Assembly: GCA_951640165.1 (NCBI GenBank)
Contig: OX621237.1
Location: forward strand, 4,588,001-4,652,000
Length of the DNA stretch: 64,000 bases
Reading direction: 5' to 3'
Source: Pseudoips prasinana
Taxonomy: Eukaryota; Arthropoda; Insecta; Lepidoptera; Nolidae
How positions within the stretch are numbered: position 1 is the stretch's first letter; the number at the start of each line of letters is the position of its first letter. Made by a program: the position numbers and the translations under genes. Shown in pieces: positions 10,143-21,110 of the stretch. A model generated the notes under the pieces. The model searched no databases. It worked only from the letters and a program-made list of their open reading frames with translations, and was not told where the DNA came from.

Positions 10143-10504
10143 ATCAACATGCATAAGACGCAAAAAATAATCTTAACTTCCCATATAAGTATAACGATAG
10201 CATTTTGTATGGAGAGACATAATATTATTTTTCATATTTCACAAATTAAAGTCTTTATTTTGCTGACTTTTATGAGTAGATTACGCTCCTCGTTGTGGGT
10301 CGGGTCGTTTCCTTCCCTCTAATATGGCGAAGGAGGCGATGGCTGACCCACACGTCATACTCGTGAACGGGTGCTGCTTACGGTAACTGGTCGAACTGCT
10401 GTTGGGGAACTCATATTTTTATCGCCTCTGGTAGACTTTGTGTGACTTGTTAATTTTGTAAATGTACGCGGATGCACCCACCGTTTTTTCATCTAACAAG
10501 AGGA

Positions 10505-11095
10505 TATTCTAAGTTGCTTATTTATTTTATTATGATTAACTGGATGACAACGGTTCTGTGCGTGCATTAACCTACATAACAACCAATCACAATGTAAGTA
10601 AAAGACATTAAAAAAATCGTAAACTGGAAGCAAAAGAAGACGAAAAAAGCAAGCCCGGAGTTTCTTTGTGGCTTTCTTCTCCGGGTCGTCCACCTAGGTA
10701 GCTAGAGAAAGCCGCAGGCTAGCTAGGGTAGGTTCCTCAGCGGCGAGGATCGCTTTGGCCCATTAACGCGTGATCGGTGATCCCGTGCATGTGATCACAC
10801 CCTCATTTAGAATTACGTCTTTTGCTTTAGTCTTCCATTCTTTCATTTTAATATAGTAGAACTAAATTTCAAAATTATATTTCGATTAGTAACTTGTTAT
10901 TTATTTAAGGATTTCAGAAAATATATGCGATAGAACAAACCGCACGGACGGACTAATAATAATTTTTGTAACTTTTATACTATATAAGTAGTACATAAAC
11001 ATAGTGGTTATGTACTGCATTGTGAGCTTGACAAGTACAAGTGTATGTTAATACCCAAGTGCTGAATAAATTTCATTTCATTTCTCCATAAGTTA
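10505..11095 (+). repeat. Interspersed repeat X, copy 2 (uninterrupted)
   Basis: Its layout matches 3888-4862 but lacks the M1 and Helitron insertions. Shared blocks include GCAAGCCCGGAGTTTCTTTG, the segment starting GTGATCACACCCTC, and the terminal TGTATGTTAATACCC then GCTGAATAAA. The (ATTTC)n-like tail after 11080 fits a retrotransposon 3' end. It is useful as the empty-site reference. Confidence 0.75.
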
Positions 11096-11104
11096 CTTCG
11101 AGTA

Positions 11105-11360
11105 TTTATGTCCTAGGCGGCTAGTATCAATGAAGACTAGCCATTTGCGCGTGACATATTATAGTGTACAAGTGTGTGCGCAAGCACAGGGGCCCTTTCT
11201 ATTCCACCACTATCATGATCCGATGGGACAACTAGTGACACGAGTGGAAAGAAGCCGCCGGCTTTTCGTCCTCTCCGTGGCACGGGGGCTACCACCAACT
11301 CCCAAACTTCCGTCAGATACTGAAAAACTTTCTTAACAGAAAATTTCCAAAATCAGTTTT
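11105..11360 (-). mobile_element. SINE family B, 5'-truncated
   Basis: On the minus strand it shows the family body (GGGAGTTGG, then the pairing of CTCTTTCC-type and TGGAATAGAAAG blocks) and the 3' part with CATTGATACTAGCCG. The tRNA-like head is missing. Confidence 0.7.
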
Positions 11361-11521
11361 TAGCCGACAAACGCCGACGAGTAGACAAACGGGGCAGCTG
11401 AAATTGCTTGAATAACTCTGATACTACCCCAACCACTGTCCATACGACAGAGTAATTTTAACAGTAACTTGTTTTGATAATCCCAAATTTTCATCAGACT
11501 GCTTCACCAGGCATTTAGACA

Positions 11522-11635
11522 GGGGCTCTACCGGCTAAGTCGCCAAACATCGATTCCTAAATGGCGTTCAAATAAATAAAGGTTAAAAATGAATGAATCA
11601 ATCGTTCAATCGGCTTCAACGTCGACAATCCATTC
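11522..11635. mobile_element. Inverted-repeat element M2, left half
   Basis: It starts GGGGCTCTACCGGCTAAGTC and continues through AAATGGCGTTCAAATAAATA. The right arm is missing, so it is a broken copy. Confidence 0.75.
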
Positions 11636-11837
11636 TGCCTGTGACTGTTACGCCACAGGCCTTGGGTTGGATCCCCATTCACTAAAGATCTTTGTGTAAT
11701 TATTAGTTCTGCGACTGCGTAATTTATATATGACATGCATGTGTTTAGAAATATATAAGTAGGATTATCAGTTGTCTGGTTACAGGTACTCCCAATTCGG
11801 GAAGTGATAGTAGTCCCGAGATTATATATCATCGTCT

Positions 11838-11935
11838 TCATCATATCAGCCGAAAGACGTCCACTGCTGGACAAAGGCCTCCCCCAAGGATCTCCACAAT
11901 AGCCGGTCCTGCGCTGCCCGCATCCAGCGGCATAT
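11838..11935 (-). mobile_element. RTE-type LINE 3' end
   Basis: On the minus strand it reads GGAGGCCTTTGTCCAGCAGT then GGACGTCTTTCGGCTGATAT, followed by ATGA repeats. This is the conserved end of RTE/BovB-like elements common in Lepidoptera. Only the last ~100 bp remain. Confidence 0.75.
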
Positions 11936-12119
11936 TACCTATAGATTTATTATATTCGTATTTATATAGTATCAGCACGTTACTAGAATATATTCAAAAT
12001 ACTAACTTACTAATGATGGTGAGCCATATTTTACAGCGTTAATCAAATATATTCAAAATAGTACCTTAATAATTGTGAGCCATATTTTTCAATTAATTAA
12101 CACCATCCTCAAATTTCCG

Positions 12120-12676
12120 TCATCACGAAACTATGACGGATTAAAAAAGGGTGACCACTCAATAGCTAGTGGCAAGGAATTCCCAGCTCCCATGGTTTTA
12201 TTGTTCCCATCCCAAGCCGTTACTAAATCATCACCTTAATACTCAAATGACCCAACCACCATCCCAAATTTAGTTCAAAAGCGAATTATATCTTCATTAA
12301 TATAGGGTTTCATTTTGATGTTAATAGCGGGTTGGTTACTCCTAGTACTTTGAATACAAAATGTCCTTGTAAGATTCTGACTCAGCGATATTGTAGATGC
12401 AAGGTGAGAAGGTGCTATTCTTCCTTTTTATAAGTAGGTACTTGTCTAAAAGAGGTCGTTACCGATGTTTTACTTTTTATTGTGGACTGCTGATTGGAGC
12501 AGGTAGTAGTCCAAAAAACGTAGAAGTGTGTCGTCGTCGACTATCAAAGTCCGTCACAACCGGAAAGGTTACGTTGAATTTAAACAGAAAATAAGCCAAT
12601 AATACATATTTTTGGTGGAGATATAATAAGTATTCAAAAATTAATCTAATTATAAAATTAAATTTAATCCATTATT
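12120..12676. other. No gene seen
   Basis: AT-rich sequence without recognisable repeats. The 65-residue frame at 12397-12594 has no recognisable motif and is probably chance. Confidence 0.45.
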
Positions 12677-12945
12677 GACGGGCCAGTTGGCGTGGTTCGT
12701 AGATAACTACTTGCTTTTAACGCCGCAGGTCGTGGATTCGATTCCCACCCAGTTAAGATATTTGTGTACAAAAACATGTCTGTTTGTCTTGAACTGAGTG
12801 AACTATCTATTTAAGTATGTATTTACAAAAGAAAAATAGTATATGTAGTATATCAGTTATCTGGTTTCCATAGTACAAGCTCTGCTTAGTTTGGGATCAG
12901 ATGACCGTGTGTGAATAATGTCCCAGGATATTATTATTATTAAGT
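12677..12945 (+). mobile_element. tRNA-derived SINE, family A
   Basis: The head TGACGGGCCAGTTGGCGTGG and the B-box GATTCGATTCCCACC mark a pol III promoter. The body includes ATCTGGTTTCCATAGTACAA, and the tail is AGGATATTATTATTATT. This is the commonest family in the window, with about 13 full or partial copies on both strands. Confidence 0.88.
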
Positions 12946-12989
12946 CTACAAAACACTGGTTTTGAGACAGGGAGACTAATTAGTGTCCT

Positions 12990-13590
12990 CACTTGTAAAA
13001 ACACCTCACACAATCCACACAAAAAAGGTCATAATCAATCTTGTAAAAAAAGCAACCCATCATTTTACATGAATGGTTCAAATTTATAGGTTAGAAAAAA
13101 AACACGGCGGCTTCCAAAGACATGCATTGACAACCGTTTGGCTAATCATTGCACCAACTTTATAACTTAGCACCTGCGCTGCCCACTATAAATATATCGA
13201 AAGGAAAGAATGCAAAGGAAGTGATAAAAAAAACCCTTTGAAATTGACATCATAAAACATTTTGGGTTTGACTCCAGTTTTTTCGATTTCATTCATACAT
13301 TTGGTTTGTTGGGTTTTGCGGCAGATACGGTCAGCAAAGAAATAGTTTCTCACAAACTGAACTTCGTCTTTCCATAGTGTCGATGGCCTCGACTCTGGGC
13401 AGTCCCATATAGGAGTCAACTCGATCAAATCAGAAATGGGATGCACTCCGGCGCGTGTACTTAATCTTTATCGTAAGTCGGTTTAAACCCATTCTCACCT
13501 CTATTGTCCAGTTAAGCAGTGTAAACATATATAAGGAAATTAAATAACAAGTAGTTATTGTGTGGTAGCCTTGAAAATGTAATTATACAT
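12990..13590. other. No confident gene; one short minus-strand frame
   Basis: A frame of 86 codons on the minus strand (13186-13446) encodes a peptide with no motif I recognise and no splice-site arrangement that extends it. The surrounding sequence matches no repeat family seen here. It could be unique intergenic DNA. Confidence 0.4.
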
Positions 13591-13596
13591 GTAGAT

Positions 13597-13775
13597 GTAC
13601 CTGACCTCTTTCCGGTAGTGTCACTAGTCGTCCAATGGGATTATGAGAGTGATGGAATAGAAAGTGACCCTGTGTTTGAGGAGACACTTGTACACTATAA
13701 TATGTCTCGCGCAGATTGCTAGTATCCATTGAGACTGGCCGCCGCTGTGGCTGAACTCCGGCTAGGAAGACATTG
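13597..13775 (+). mobile_element. SINE family B, 5'-truncated
   Basis: It retains the body from CTGACCTCTTTCCGG through GATGGAATAGAAAGTG and the 3' end GGCTAGGAAGACATTGTTAT. The tRNA-like head is absent. Confidence 0.8.
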
Positions 13776-13829
13776 TTATTATTAGACAGACATATAAACT
13801 TCTTTAATGGTGTAAAGCAAATAATATAA

Positions 13830-14060
13830 AAAATACCGGCCAAGTGCGAGTCGGACGCCTTAAATATTTAATTTATTTCGTTTTTTAGTATTTGTTGTTA
13901 TAGCGGCAACAGAAATACATCATCTGTGAAAATTTCAACTGTCTTACTAACACGGTTCATGAGATACAGCCTGGTGACAGACGGACAGAAAGACTGAACG
14001 CGAAGTCTTAGTAATAGGGTCCCGTTTTACCATTTGGATACGGAACCCTAAAAAAGAGCT
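13830..14060. mobile_element. GGTTCCGTA-type element, short copy
   Basis: It starts ACCGGCCAAGTGCGAGTCGG and ends TTTGGATACGGAACCCTA. Inside lie a GTCY-like tract (inverse of GACAGACGGACAG) and ATACATCATCTGTGAAAAT. A partial relative is at 50508-50668. The longer elements at 24551-25137 and 58856-59082 share the terminal sequences. Confidence 0.7.
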
Positions 14061-14473
14061 CGATAAATGAAAAGTTCTCAAGTCTATTTACATTAGGAAT
14101 TGATAGTATCGATAACTTAAGGTTTCTATGAAGTCTTTCCCGGATTCCTACAAAACGCAATTACTTATTACTAAAAGCAAAATGCATAAAATAAATCAGT
14201 CTTCTCAGTACCCAAGTATTTAATAAAATTCCAATCATACATTCATACTCTCCCTGCAGTAGCTGAAAATAGCAGTACCTACACAATGACAATATACATA
14301 AGACGTTAAAACAACGCTGTAGCAATGAAAATTTTAAATTAAATTAATGGCAAATGGCGTCGGCACGATTATATTATTACGCGGCGGCATTGTGCACTAG
14401 ACGGCCCCAGTCTCCCCGTAGTAGGGGAACCAGGCAATGGTCGCTTTAGGACATAGACATAATTATTTTTATA
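14060..14473. other. No gene seen
   Basis: Mostly AT-rich DNA. A GC-richer patch at 14380-14460 matches no repeat family in the window and shows no extended frame. Confidence 0.4.
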
Positions 14474-14705
14474 CTAGCTGACCCGGTAGACATCGTACTG
14501 CCTCAATCGATAAATAAAAGACCTAAACTTTTGTTTTAGAAAACGTTTATATGGGAAAAAGAAAAGGGCTGTTTTTAGGGTGTTCCCGGCAATTATTAGA
14601 ATTTTTCTCACCTTTTAAACCTTCGCAAGACCTACGCGAACATTTCAGCCGTTCTCGAGTTTAAGCGAGACTAACGAACAGCAATTGATTTATTTATATA
14701 TATAT
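14474..14705 (-). mobile_element. Short Helitron H4
   Basis: The minus-strand 3' end reads GATGTCTACCGGGTCAGCTAG followed by T. The interior carries the lepidopteran Helitron block AACGAACAGCAATTGATTTA near the 5' side (plus-strand view). The 5' TC end runs into a (TA)n tract and is uncertain by a few bases. Confidence 0.7.
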
Positions 14706-15005
14706 ATACTTGGGTATTAACGTATGTTAATACCCAAGTTACGTGTATACTTATACTTGTCAAGCTCACAATGCAGTACATAAACACAATCAGATACAGT
14801 AACAAAAAATTTAATTAGTTGTCTGTGCTATCACATATGTTTTATTTAATCCTTAAATAAATAACAAGTTACTAAGATATTATTTTTAAGTGTATCTACT
14901 ATGTTACAATAAAAAAAAAGAAACCAACGAACAGAGGGTTAGCGCAAAAGGCTCTCAACCAGGTGCTGCATTTAAGCGACTAATACCTGAGGCAACCCTT
15001 ATGGG
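14706..15005 (-). repeat. Interspersed repeat X, copy 3
   Basis: It is inverted relative to the copies at 3888 and 10505, and shares CTTGTTATTTATTTAAGGAT and the block around CCTCAGGTATTAGT. Its end folds into a perfect palindrome, ACTTGGGTATTAAC-gtat-inverse (14710-14741). Confidence 0.7.
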
Positions 15006-15154
15006 GTATGGGATATCTACAAACTATAGACTAAATTTATTTCTGTAGCAAGTTAGGAATAATTTTACAAACAAATTAAACTGTTAATTATGGCCTCATG
15101 AACGTCATTACTAGATCAGCCAAAAAACATCCGCTATTAGACAAAGATCTCTTA

Positions 15155-15390
15155 GACTAGCCATCTGGGCAGGACATATTATAGCGCGCAGGTGTGTGCT
15201 TTCTAGAGGCACTTTCTGTTTCTAGGTCAGGTACAGGGCCAACTGCTTTACGTGCCTTTCGAGGCACCAGGGTGTAATACCGCCAACTCCGAAGAAGAAG
15301 TTTTTGGTCAAACCCGGGATTTGAACCCAGGCCCAGGACCTATTTATCTGCGGTGGAACACGGTTAACAGACTGGTGAGCTAAACTCGCT
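15155..15390 (-). mobile_element. SINE family B
   Basis: On the minus strand the B-box (GGTTCAAATCCCGGG) follows a tRNA-like head. The body with GGAGTTGGCGGTATTACACC is present. The copy is diverged and its centre is shortened. Confidence 0.75.
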
Positions 15391-15950
15391 TATGAGCGCC
15401 TCAAAATAACCTAGTTCAGATAAGACGCTAACTTTAATTTAGACTAAAAATTAAGCTTATATTTACAGATTTTTTTAAAGTAATAATGTTTTTTTTAGTA
15501 TTTCTCTAGTTTATCTCGAACCACTTTTTATTAAACTTAAGCTATCATTTATTTGTACATCTTACTACCTAAAACTATTAGTTAATCTTTGAACAATAAA
15601 TTATTATTATTTAAAAAAAAAAAAAAAGAACGGGACTAGTCCCTCCCTCTTACCCACCACTGCAACTCCTGTAAGCCAGGATCAACAGTGGCACACAATG
15701 AAATGACACTGAGCGGTGAAGCTCAGGCATGTCCCGGGGAATCGCTTTAACTGTCTTGGATCCCGCAACGAATTTAATCAGAAACAGAAAAAAGGAGGAG
15801 TTAGAAAATGAATAGTTCCACTTCCCTCCAGAGCAAAGCGGGAGACAGAATGATGTAAAGAGGCAATAGCCTCATAAAATGAGAGATTTGCAACTAGAGA
15901 AGCCAGCTGCAAAAGCACCGAGGATCAATTTAAGGGTCCTAAGTGAGCTG

Positions 15951-16509
15951 TTATATTTGATTCCAATAGTAGGTATGGCAAAAACGCTTAAACGCACGGA
16001 AGTTGTTCCTTGTTGCTACAAGATCCGTATAATAAACTACTCCAGATATTGGTTGCAAGCTGTTTAACATAATATCACGCTGATTTTGCCAGAGATCACA
16101 CTCCCACAGGATGTGGTGAGCAGTTTGTTCATATTCGTTACTGGATGTTGAGCACAGACAGATTGGTGAAGATACTAATTTGAAACTATACAATTTACTT
16201 TTAAAATTGCCGTGTCCGGTAAGAAATTGTGCAACACAATGGTCTATGATTAGCCAAGTTTTATTTAACCGTTCGCGTACGTCCGGAAAGAACTGGTGCA
16301 GATGGCGACCCTTGGTTGACGTATTCCATCTACATTGCCATTCATTTAGTAGTTCGTTATTTAAGTCAGCTATTGGCATAAATAGCCTGGTTATTTTCGC
16401 ACGGTCGCGTAATGATAAGAAATCATTTTCTAAATTATCGCGCGTAGAATAGTACATTGCTGCTCGTCTTTGTACTTCAAGATCAACCGGTAGTACACCC
16501 GCTAGGACA
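15951..16509 (-). pseudogene. R1-like ORF2, C-terminal part after a frameshift
   Basis: This frame carries the end of ORF2. It matches residues from about 470 of the plus-strand copy's frame (LPVDLEVQRRAAMYYSTRDN onward) to its near end, including the C-x-C-x(11)-H-x(5)-C knuckle. It continues about 35 residues past the point where the plus-strand copy diverges and ends YYWNQI. It is separated from the reverse transcriptase by one extra base near 16512-16517, where this copy has GAGGCTCCTACCTG and the plus copy has one base fewer. The first ATG is at 16455-16457, but that is not a natural start. Confidence 0.85.
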
Positions 16510-18771
16510 GGTAGGAGCCTCTGTGCTCACTGTTCTATAGGCTTTACACAGAAATATCAACGCCAACCTCTGGCTTTGTAGTAATTTACGGCGAGCAGCT
16601 CCAATGGTAGCCCTATCAGCCCACACAGGCGAGCCGTAGCATATACACCCAAGATAGGTTGCCCCGTAAATGATTTTAAGAGTATTAAAAGAGAGGCCCC
16701 AGGTTGCCGTCGATATCCTTGTAAGTGCAAAAAAGTTTCGCTTAGCTTTTTCCCCAACTGATTTAATATGTTCTATAAACGAGAAATTCTTTTCTAAAAC
16801 TAAACCCAAATAACAGGTTGATATTTTGCGTTTTACAGTAACATTATTAAGTTTTACACCCGGGGGGGATTTTAGTTCACCTTTAAGAAGGAGTTGGTAG
16901 GTTTTATGAGGAGCAAATGTAAGGCGATTTCTTTTACCCCATTCACTTATCATACTTAAGCAAGTTTGAGCCAGATTTTCCAACTCTCTCCTGGAGTTAC
17001 CCTGTATAAGTAAGAGGCCATCGTCAGCATATGCCGTTAGAGAGCAGCGTGATGGCAAGGGTAATGTCAAGAAGTCATCAAAACCCAAGTTCCAGAGATA
17101 CGGCGCGAGCACTGAGCCCTGGGGGCAACCCATGGTTAACGATTTAGTGACTCTGAAGTGACCAAGCTTAAGAGTTGCAGAGCCATGTACGAAATAAGAT
17201 GTGATTATCGAATATATATTACTGTAACAACCGCGTAACTTAAGTTTTTGTAACAAAATTGGCCACCAAGTATTATCAAACGCCCCTGAAATATCTAGGA
17301 ATATGGCCAAAACGTATTTACATTCGGACGAGTTTACAGCTTTCCTCACTGAGATAGCTGCGTCCACTGTCGATTTACCCGCAGTAAAACCAAATTGATT
17401 TCCGTGAAATTTTGGTCCTCCCGGCAGCAATCGCGGTACAATAAGTCGTTCTAGAAGCTTGCCTAAGGAAGGCAGTAACGTTATTGGTCGGTATGACTTA
17501 GGGTCTTCAGGCAGTTTATCGCCATTTTTTGGTATAATACGAATAAAACCGCTGCGCCAAGAACGCGGAAAAGTCCCTTCAGATATGCAACGATTAAAAA
17601 CTTTTAGTATTGAATCACCGGATTGTTTTGTGGCTTCTATTATCATTTTGTTGGATATTTTATCTTCACCTGAAGCTTTGTTAACAGGTAGCGATTTCAC
17701 AGTATTCATAAACTCATCAATTGTAGGAAGACTAGACACGGGTGGATTGTTTGCCCACTGTCTAATCTGCTTATGGTAGTCATTATCGTTCAAGGAACTA
17801 TCATCAGGTATGAGCGAATTAAGTAAGGATTCCGTGGTCTCCTCTATGCCACTGGTGTAGGTATTATTGATTTTTATGTTTTGAATATAAGCTAAATCTA
17901 TAGACCTATTTGCTTTAAACTCATGGTATAGGGGCGACCACGGGCCCTCTTTATCTAATTTATCGACTATTTTTCTAATAAGATTGCCTTTGGATTTCTC
18001 TATTGACGAGCGGTAACGTGAACGAGCTATTTTGAGATTTATATATGCATTATTTAAAACATCGCCTACAATTTTACGTTTTTTTAGTTTATTATATTTT
18101 TTACGTGCTCTCCGAAATTCACATCGAACTTTAATTAAGTAGTTATTCCACCAATCGCATCTTCGAATATTAGTGATAGGGACGCGGCCTATGGCAATAT
18201 CGGCACAGTAGGTAAAAGTGTCCGACATCATTACAGCACATTCCTCTGTTGTTAGTTCATCCCGGGTGAAATCCCTGGCATGCGCGGCAAAAAGAGCTCT
18301 GAAAAAATCCCAATCGGCCCCTTTGAGCCGATATCTATAGTTACCGTAAATAGCCGTAGGTCTTTGTGCCAACCGAGGAACAAACTCGTACACGATTAAG
18401 CGGTGATCACTGGATGAAGCGTCAGGCAAAACACGCCATCCATCTATTCGGACGTCTGAGCTTGAAAAAGTGACGTCAATAAAAGATTCGCCAGTAGGGC
18501 TACAATAAGTAGGCGGTGCATCAGGAGTGTTATGTATTGATAGATTCATCTCAGCGACGAAATCTTCGACGGCGTTCCGCCGTTCTGTATCGCTTGAACG
18601 GTATTTGCCACACCATAACGTAGAGGATGCGTTAACATCTGCGCCAATAATAATTTTGTGTCCTTTGAGGGACATCAAAACATGGCGCAAGTGATGTAAA
18701 TGGGGACCGACAGGATCTGAATACTGAAAATAACAGCTCACTACGTAAACTTTCCAGGATGGGGATGATAT
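16483..18771 (-). pseudogene. R1-like ORF2, endonuclease C-terminus plus reverse transcriptase
   Basis: Read from just after the in-frame stop at 18772-18774, it holds the second half of the endonuclease: the GADVNASSTLW metal/nucleotide-site segment, FIDVTFSS, and SSDHRLI with the catalytic histidine. A linker and the reverse transcriptase with DISGAFDN, GCPQGS and YADD follow. Translation ends at 16483 in an out-of-frame tail (PTCPSGCTTG) caused by the +1 shift near 16515. The frame lacks its own ATG; a GTG at 18739-18741 is the first non-ATG candidate, but the true start is upstream at 19020. Confidence 0.88.
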
Positions 18772-19020
18772 TTAAGCGACAGCACAGTGTGACGTCATGA
18801 GGTTTCGCATAGCGCTTACCGTAAAATTAGTACGCGTTACGTAAATAGCAGCCCGTGATTTGTTGTCTAGCTGCACCAATTTATTTTTTAAACGCGCATA
18901 TTGATATTGTTCTTGTACAAGCACTATATCTAAGTTGTATTCATTGACTAAAGTTTCCAACTCTGATGTCGCAACCCTATCGTTGTGAAGATTTAGCTGC
19001 CCTATTTTTAAGTAAGCCAT
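18772..19020 (-). pseudogene. R1-like ORF2, endonuclease N-terminus
   Basis: It starts at ATG 19018-19020 with IGQLNLHNDRVATSELETL then YNLDIVLVQEQY, the N-terminal strand and the glutamate segment of endonucleases of the exonuclease-endonuclease-phosphatase fold. It stops at TAA 18772-18774. The next codons continue the domain in the same frame (ISSPSWKVYVV), so one base change is enough to explain the break. The ATG lies one base after the ORF1 stop (TAATATG), a spacing that suggests coupled translation of ORF1 and ORF2. Confidence 0.88.
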
Positions 19021-19021
19021 A

Positions 19022-20341
19022 TTAATATTTGGTATTTAGCACTAACTGCTCAAGTTTATGCTTAAATGTGGGGCAGTTGTCCGAGCCGCATTTGTGGTCG
19101 TGAGGTTTTTTATATGTTTTACACGATGCACAAACTGGTTTAAATTCTGGGTCATTGTGGTGCTTACATGATTTTGTGGGATGTGCTTCTGCGCATAAGG
19201 CACAGGTAGGTAATTTATTACTACAGTACTTGAAAACATGCCCATATTGCTGGCAGTTTAAACACCGAACTACCTCTAAATCATCAATAAAGCGGCATGT
19301 AGCCCAGTCGATGAAAAGTTTTTCTTTAGTGCTGACTAAATGTTTTCTAATCTCCGGTTCGAGCTCAATTCCCACCCACTTGCGCCCATTAGCTACGTTA
19401 CGCTTGCGCACAATTTTAGTTTTAGACGTAAAATCGTCTTCGCTGACTTTAAGATCACTATCTTTGATATTTTGCCTGTATAACGCCGTTAAAAAGACCT
19501 GGTCGTCCATTGACGACGGTATATCTTTTATAAGTATGCGCGGTCGTCGCCCGGATGGAGTTTGAAGTTTTAAGCCCGCCGAACGAATGGCCTCGACAGA
19601 GCGAATTTTATTGAGTTGGGTTTCATTTGCCACTCGGAGTACAACGCCAGAATTGGAAGTTTTTTTAACGCCTACTATTTGAAAACCGTCGTCCGCGGGT
19701 TTTATAGCCTTCATAAGCGCTTCCTTGGTCGCCGACGAAGTCGCGTACTCCGCTGATCGCTCAGCGGTGGGATACGCAATAATTGAAGGAACCGGTTTTC
19801 GCGTCTGTACTATGGGGGCGGCGGTTTTTTTCGGTAAACGCAGTTTTAATTGTTCCGCGTACGTAGGAATCTCAGAATTGGTTTTATTTACGCAAAGATC
19901 TAACTGACGTTCTGCGTTCGCCAATTTAGTTTCATTGCATGAATATTTAAGCGCAAGTAATGAAATAATACTGGTAAGGCGCTGCGTACAATCCATCACC
20001 GATAGCTTATTCGCGATATTCATACCCGAGTTGGAATCACTGACTAATTCGTTAACCTTTGACAGATAAACGGAAGCTTGTGTCACAAGATCGCAATAAT
20101 TATATTCCGCACTGTTTGTATCGCTAAAATTTAATGAAGACGAATAATCGGATTGAGATTCCCGAAAACGTTTTATGTCCGATTCCTGTTGACCATCGGG
20201 AGTACAAAACGTCGGTGACGCATCGTCTAACACTCGTTTGTTGAAGCCTGAAGGAGGCGTTCTGGGAGTTTGTTTACTTCTCCCAAATGCGTTTCGCCCT
20301 CTATCGGGGGGGACATCATTCATTTTTGACATGTTATTCAC
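19022..20341 (-). CDS. R1-like retrotransposon ORF1 (nucleic-acid-binding, zinc knuckles)
   Basis: This 439-residue protein is open from end to end. It is the Gag-like partner that binds element RNA in cytoplasmic particles in this class of retrotransposons. The N-terminal 90 residues are polar and serine-rich, with no predicted fold. A central part (about 225-350) resembles the RNA-recognition-type domain of R1/LOA ORF1 proteins and ends in KLFIDWATCRFIDDLEVVRC. Three knuckles follow: C360-C363-H368-C373, C380-C383-H387-C392 and C404-C407-H414/416-C418. The start ATG at 20341 follows an untranslated leader of about 300 bp. A second ATG at codon 4 and a third at codon 7 leave the exact start ambiguous. 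No break is seen, so the protein could still be made if the promoter in the leader works. Confidence 0.88.
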   Translation of the reverse strand: MNNMSKMNDVPPDRGRNAFGRSKQTPRTPPSGFNKRVLDDASPTFCTPDGQQESDIKRFRESQSDYSSSLNFSDTNSAEYNYCDLVTQASVYLSKVNELVSDSNSGMNIANKLSVMDCTQRLTSIISLLALKYSCNETKLANAERQLDLCVNKTNSEIPTYAEQLKLRLPKKTAAPIVQTRKPVPSIIAYPTAERSAEYATSSATKEALMKAIKPADDGFQIVGVKKTSNSGVVLRVANETQLNKIRSVEAIRSAGLKLQTPSGRRPRILIKDIPSSMDDQVFLTALYRQNIKDSDLKVSEDDFTSKTKIVRKRNVANGRKWVGIELEPEIRKHLVSTKEKLFIDWATCRFIDDLEVVRCLNCQQYGHVFKYCSNKLPTCALCAEAHPTKSCKHHNDPEFKPVCASCKTYKKPHDHKCGSDNCPTFKHKLEQLVLNTKY

Positions 20342-20685
20342 ACGAAATAAGCAAGCGCTTGAATGTAAACAGCACGATAACTAATTTAGCACGATAACAA
20401 GTAACTGTGACTATGACGCGGTACCCTCACAAGAAAAAAGTTAAACTTACTCACCGAACGATAATTTGAACTAAAATCCAGATATTACTTATTAAAACAC
20501 TTAAAAAACTTACAGATTGTAGTATTTAGCACTAACACTAAAGCTAGAAACAAAACACAGGTCACAAAACAATCACGAAATAGCAGAAAAATAATATTAT
20601 TTCACAGCGAACCTCCGACGCACTGAGCCGTAGCGTAGCGGGAAGGGAAGAAATTATTATTATTATTAAAAACAAATTTATAGGA

Positions 20686-20885
20686 TGACGGGCCGGTTGG
20701 AGTGGTTGGTAAATGCTTGCCTTTCACGCTGCAGCTCGTGGATTCCATTCCCACACAGGACAGATATTTTAAGCACAAACATAAGTATGTATTTACAAAA
20801 GAAAAATAGTAGGTATATCAGTAATCTGATTTCCATAGTATTAGTAGTAGCCTTTGAATAATGTCCCAGTATATATTATTATTGT
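20686..20885 (+). mobile_element. SINE family A
   Basis: The head TGACGGGCCGGTTGGAGTGG is present with a B-box (GATTCCATTCCCACAC) that carries a substitution. The internal part is shortened. The tail CCCAGTATATATTATTATTG runs into the fold-back element at 20885. Confidence 0.8.
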
Positions 20886-21110
20886 TTTTAAACTTTCGCG
20901 ATTTGTACACATTTTTATATACTGTGGACACGGGTCTCAATCGCGATAAAGATATAGGAAAATCATTACCTTGACATTAGCCGTGGTCACGAGTCGACCC
21001 GTGACCACGGCTGGTGCAATCCATGCCGAAACGGCGGGTAACCAAGGTAATTATTTGCCTATATCTTTATCGCGATTGAGACCCGTGTCCACAGTATATA
21101 AAAATATATT
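20885..21110. mobile_element. Inverted-repeat (fold-back) element M4
   Basis: Arms of about 60 bp: TATATACTGTGGACACGGGT through GATATAGG on the left and its inverse on the right. A second inner palindrome, CCGTGGTCACG-agtcgac-CGTGACCACGG, lies in between. It is non-coding. The half copy at 6946-7153 abuts an R1-like element. Confidence 0.85.

Larger units (their letters stand above)
15617..20646 (-). mobile_element. R1-like non-LTR retrotransposon, near full length
   Basis: About 5.0 kb on the minus strand: a 5' untranslated part (20342-20646), ORF1 (19022-20341), ORF2 (15951-19020 with two breaks) and a 3' untranslated part ending GAGGGACTAGTCCCGTTC. The end is followed by a T run and ATAATAATA. 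ORF1 has three zinc knuckles, and ORF2 has an apurinic-type endonuclease, a reverse transcriptase and a C-terminal knuckle; this order is that of the R1/LOA group. A second, 5'-truncated copy is at 7157-8950 and a 3'-end copy at 24513-25305. The exact 5' boundary is inferred from where (ATT)n DNA begins. Confidence 0.85.

Noticed and set aside
13186..13446. 86-residue minus-strand peptide as a gene
   Set aside because: No recognisable motif, no splice sites that extend it, and no second copy to support coding.
17459..17779. 106-residue plus-strand frame, repeated at 7207-7491 on the minus strand
   Set aside because: Both are antisense to the reverse transcriptase; shared only because the two element copies are nearly identical.
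19155..19565. 136-residue plus-strand frame
   Set aside because: Antisense shadow of the retrotransposon ORF1, whose zinc knuckles are clear on the minus strand.
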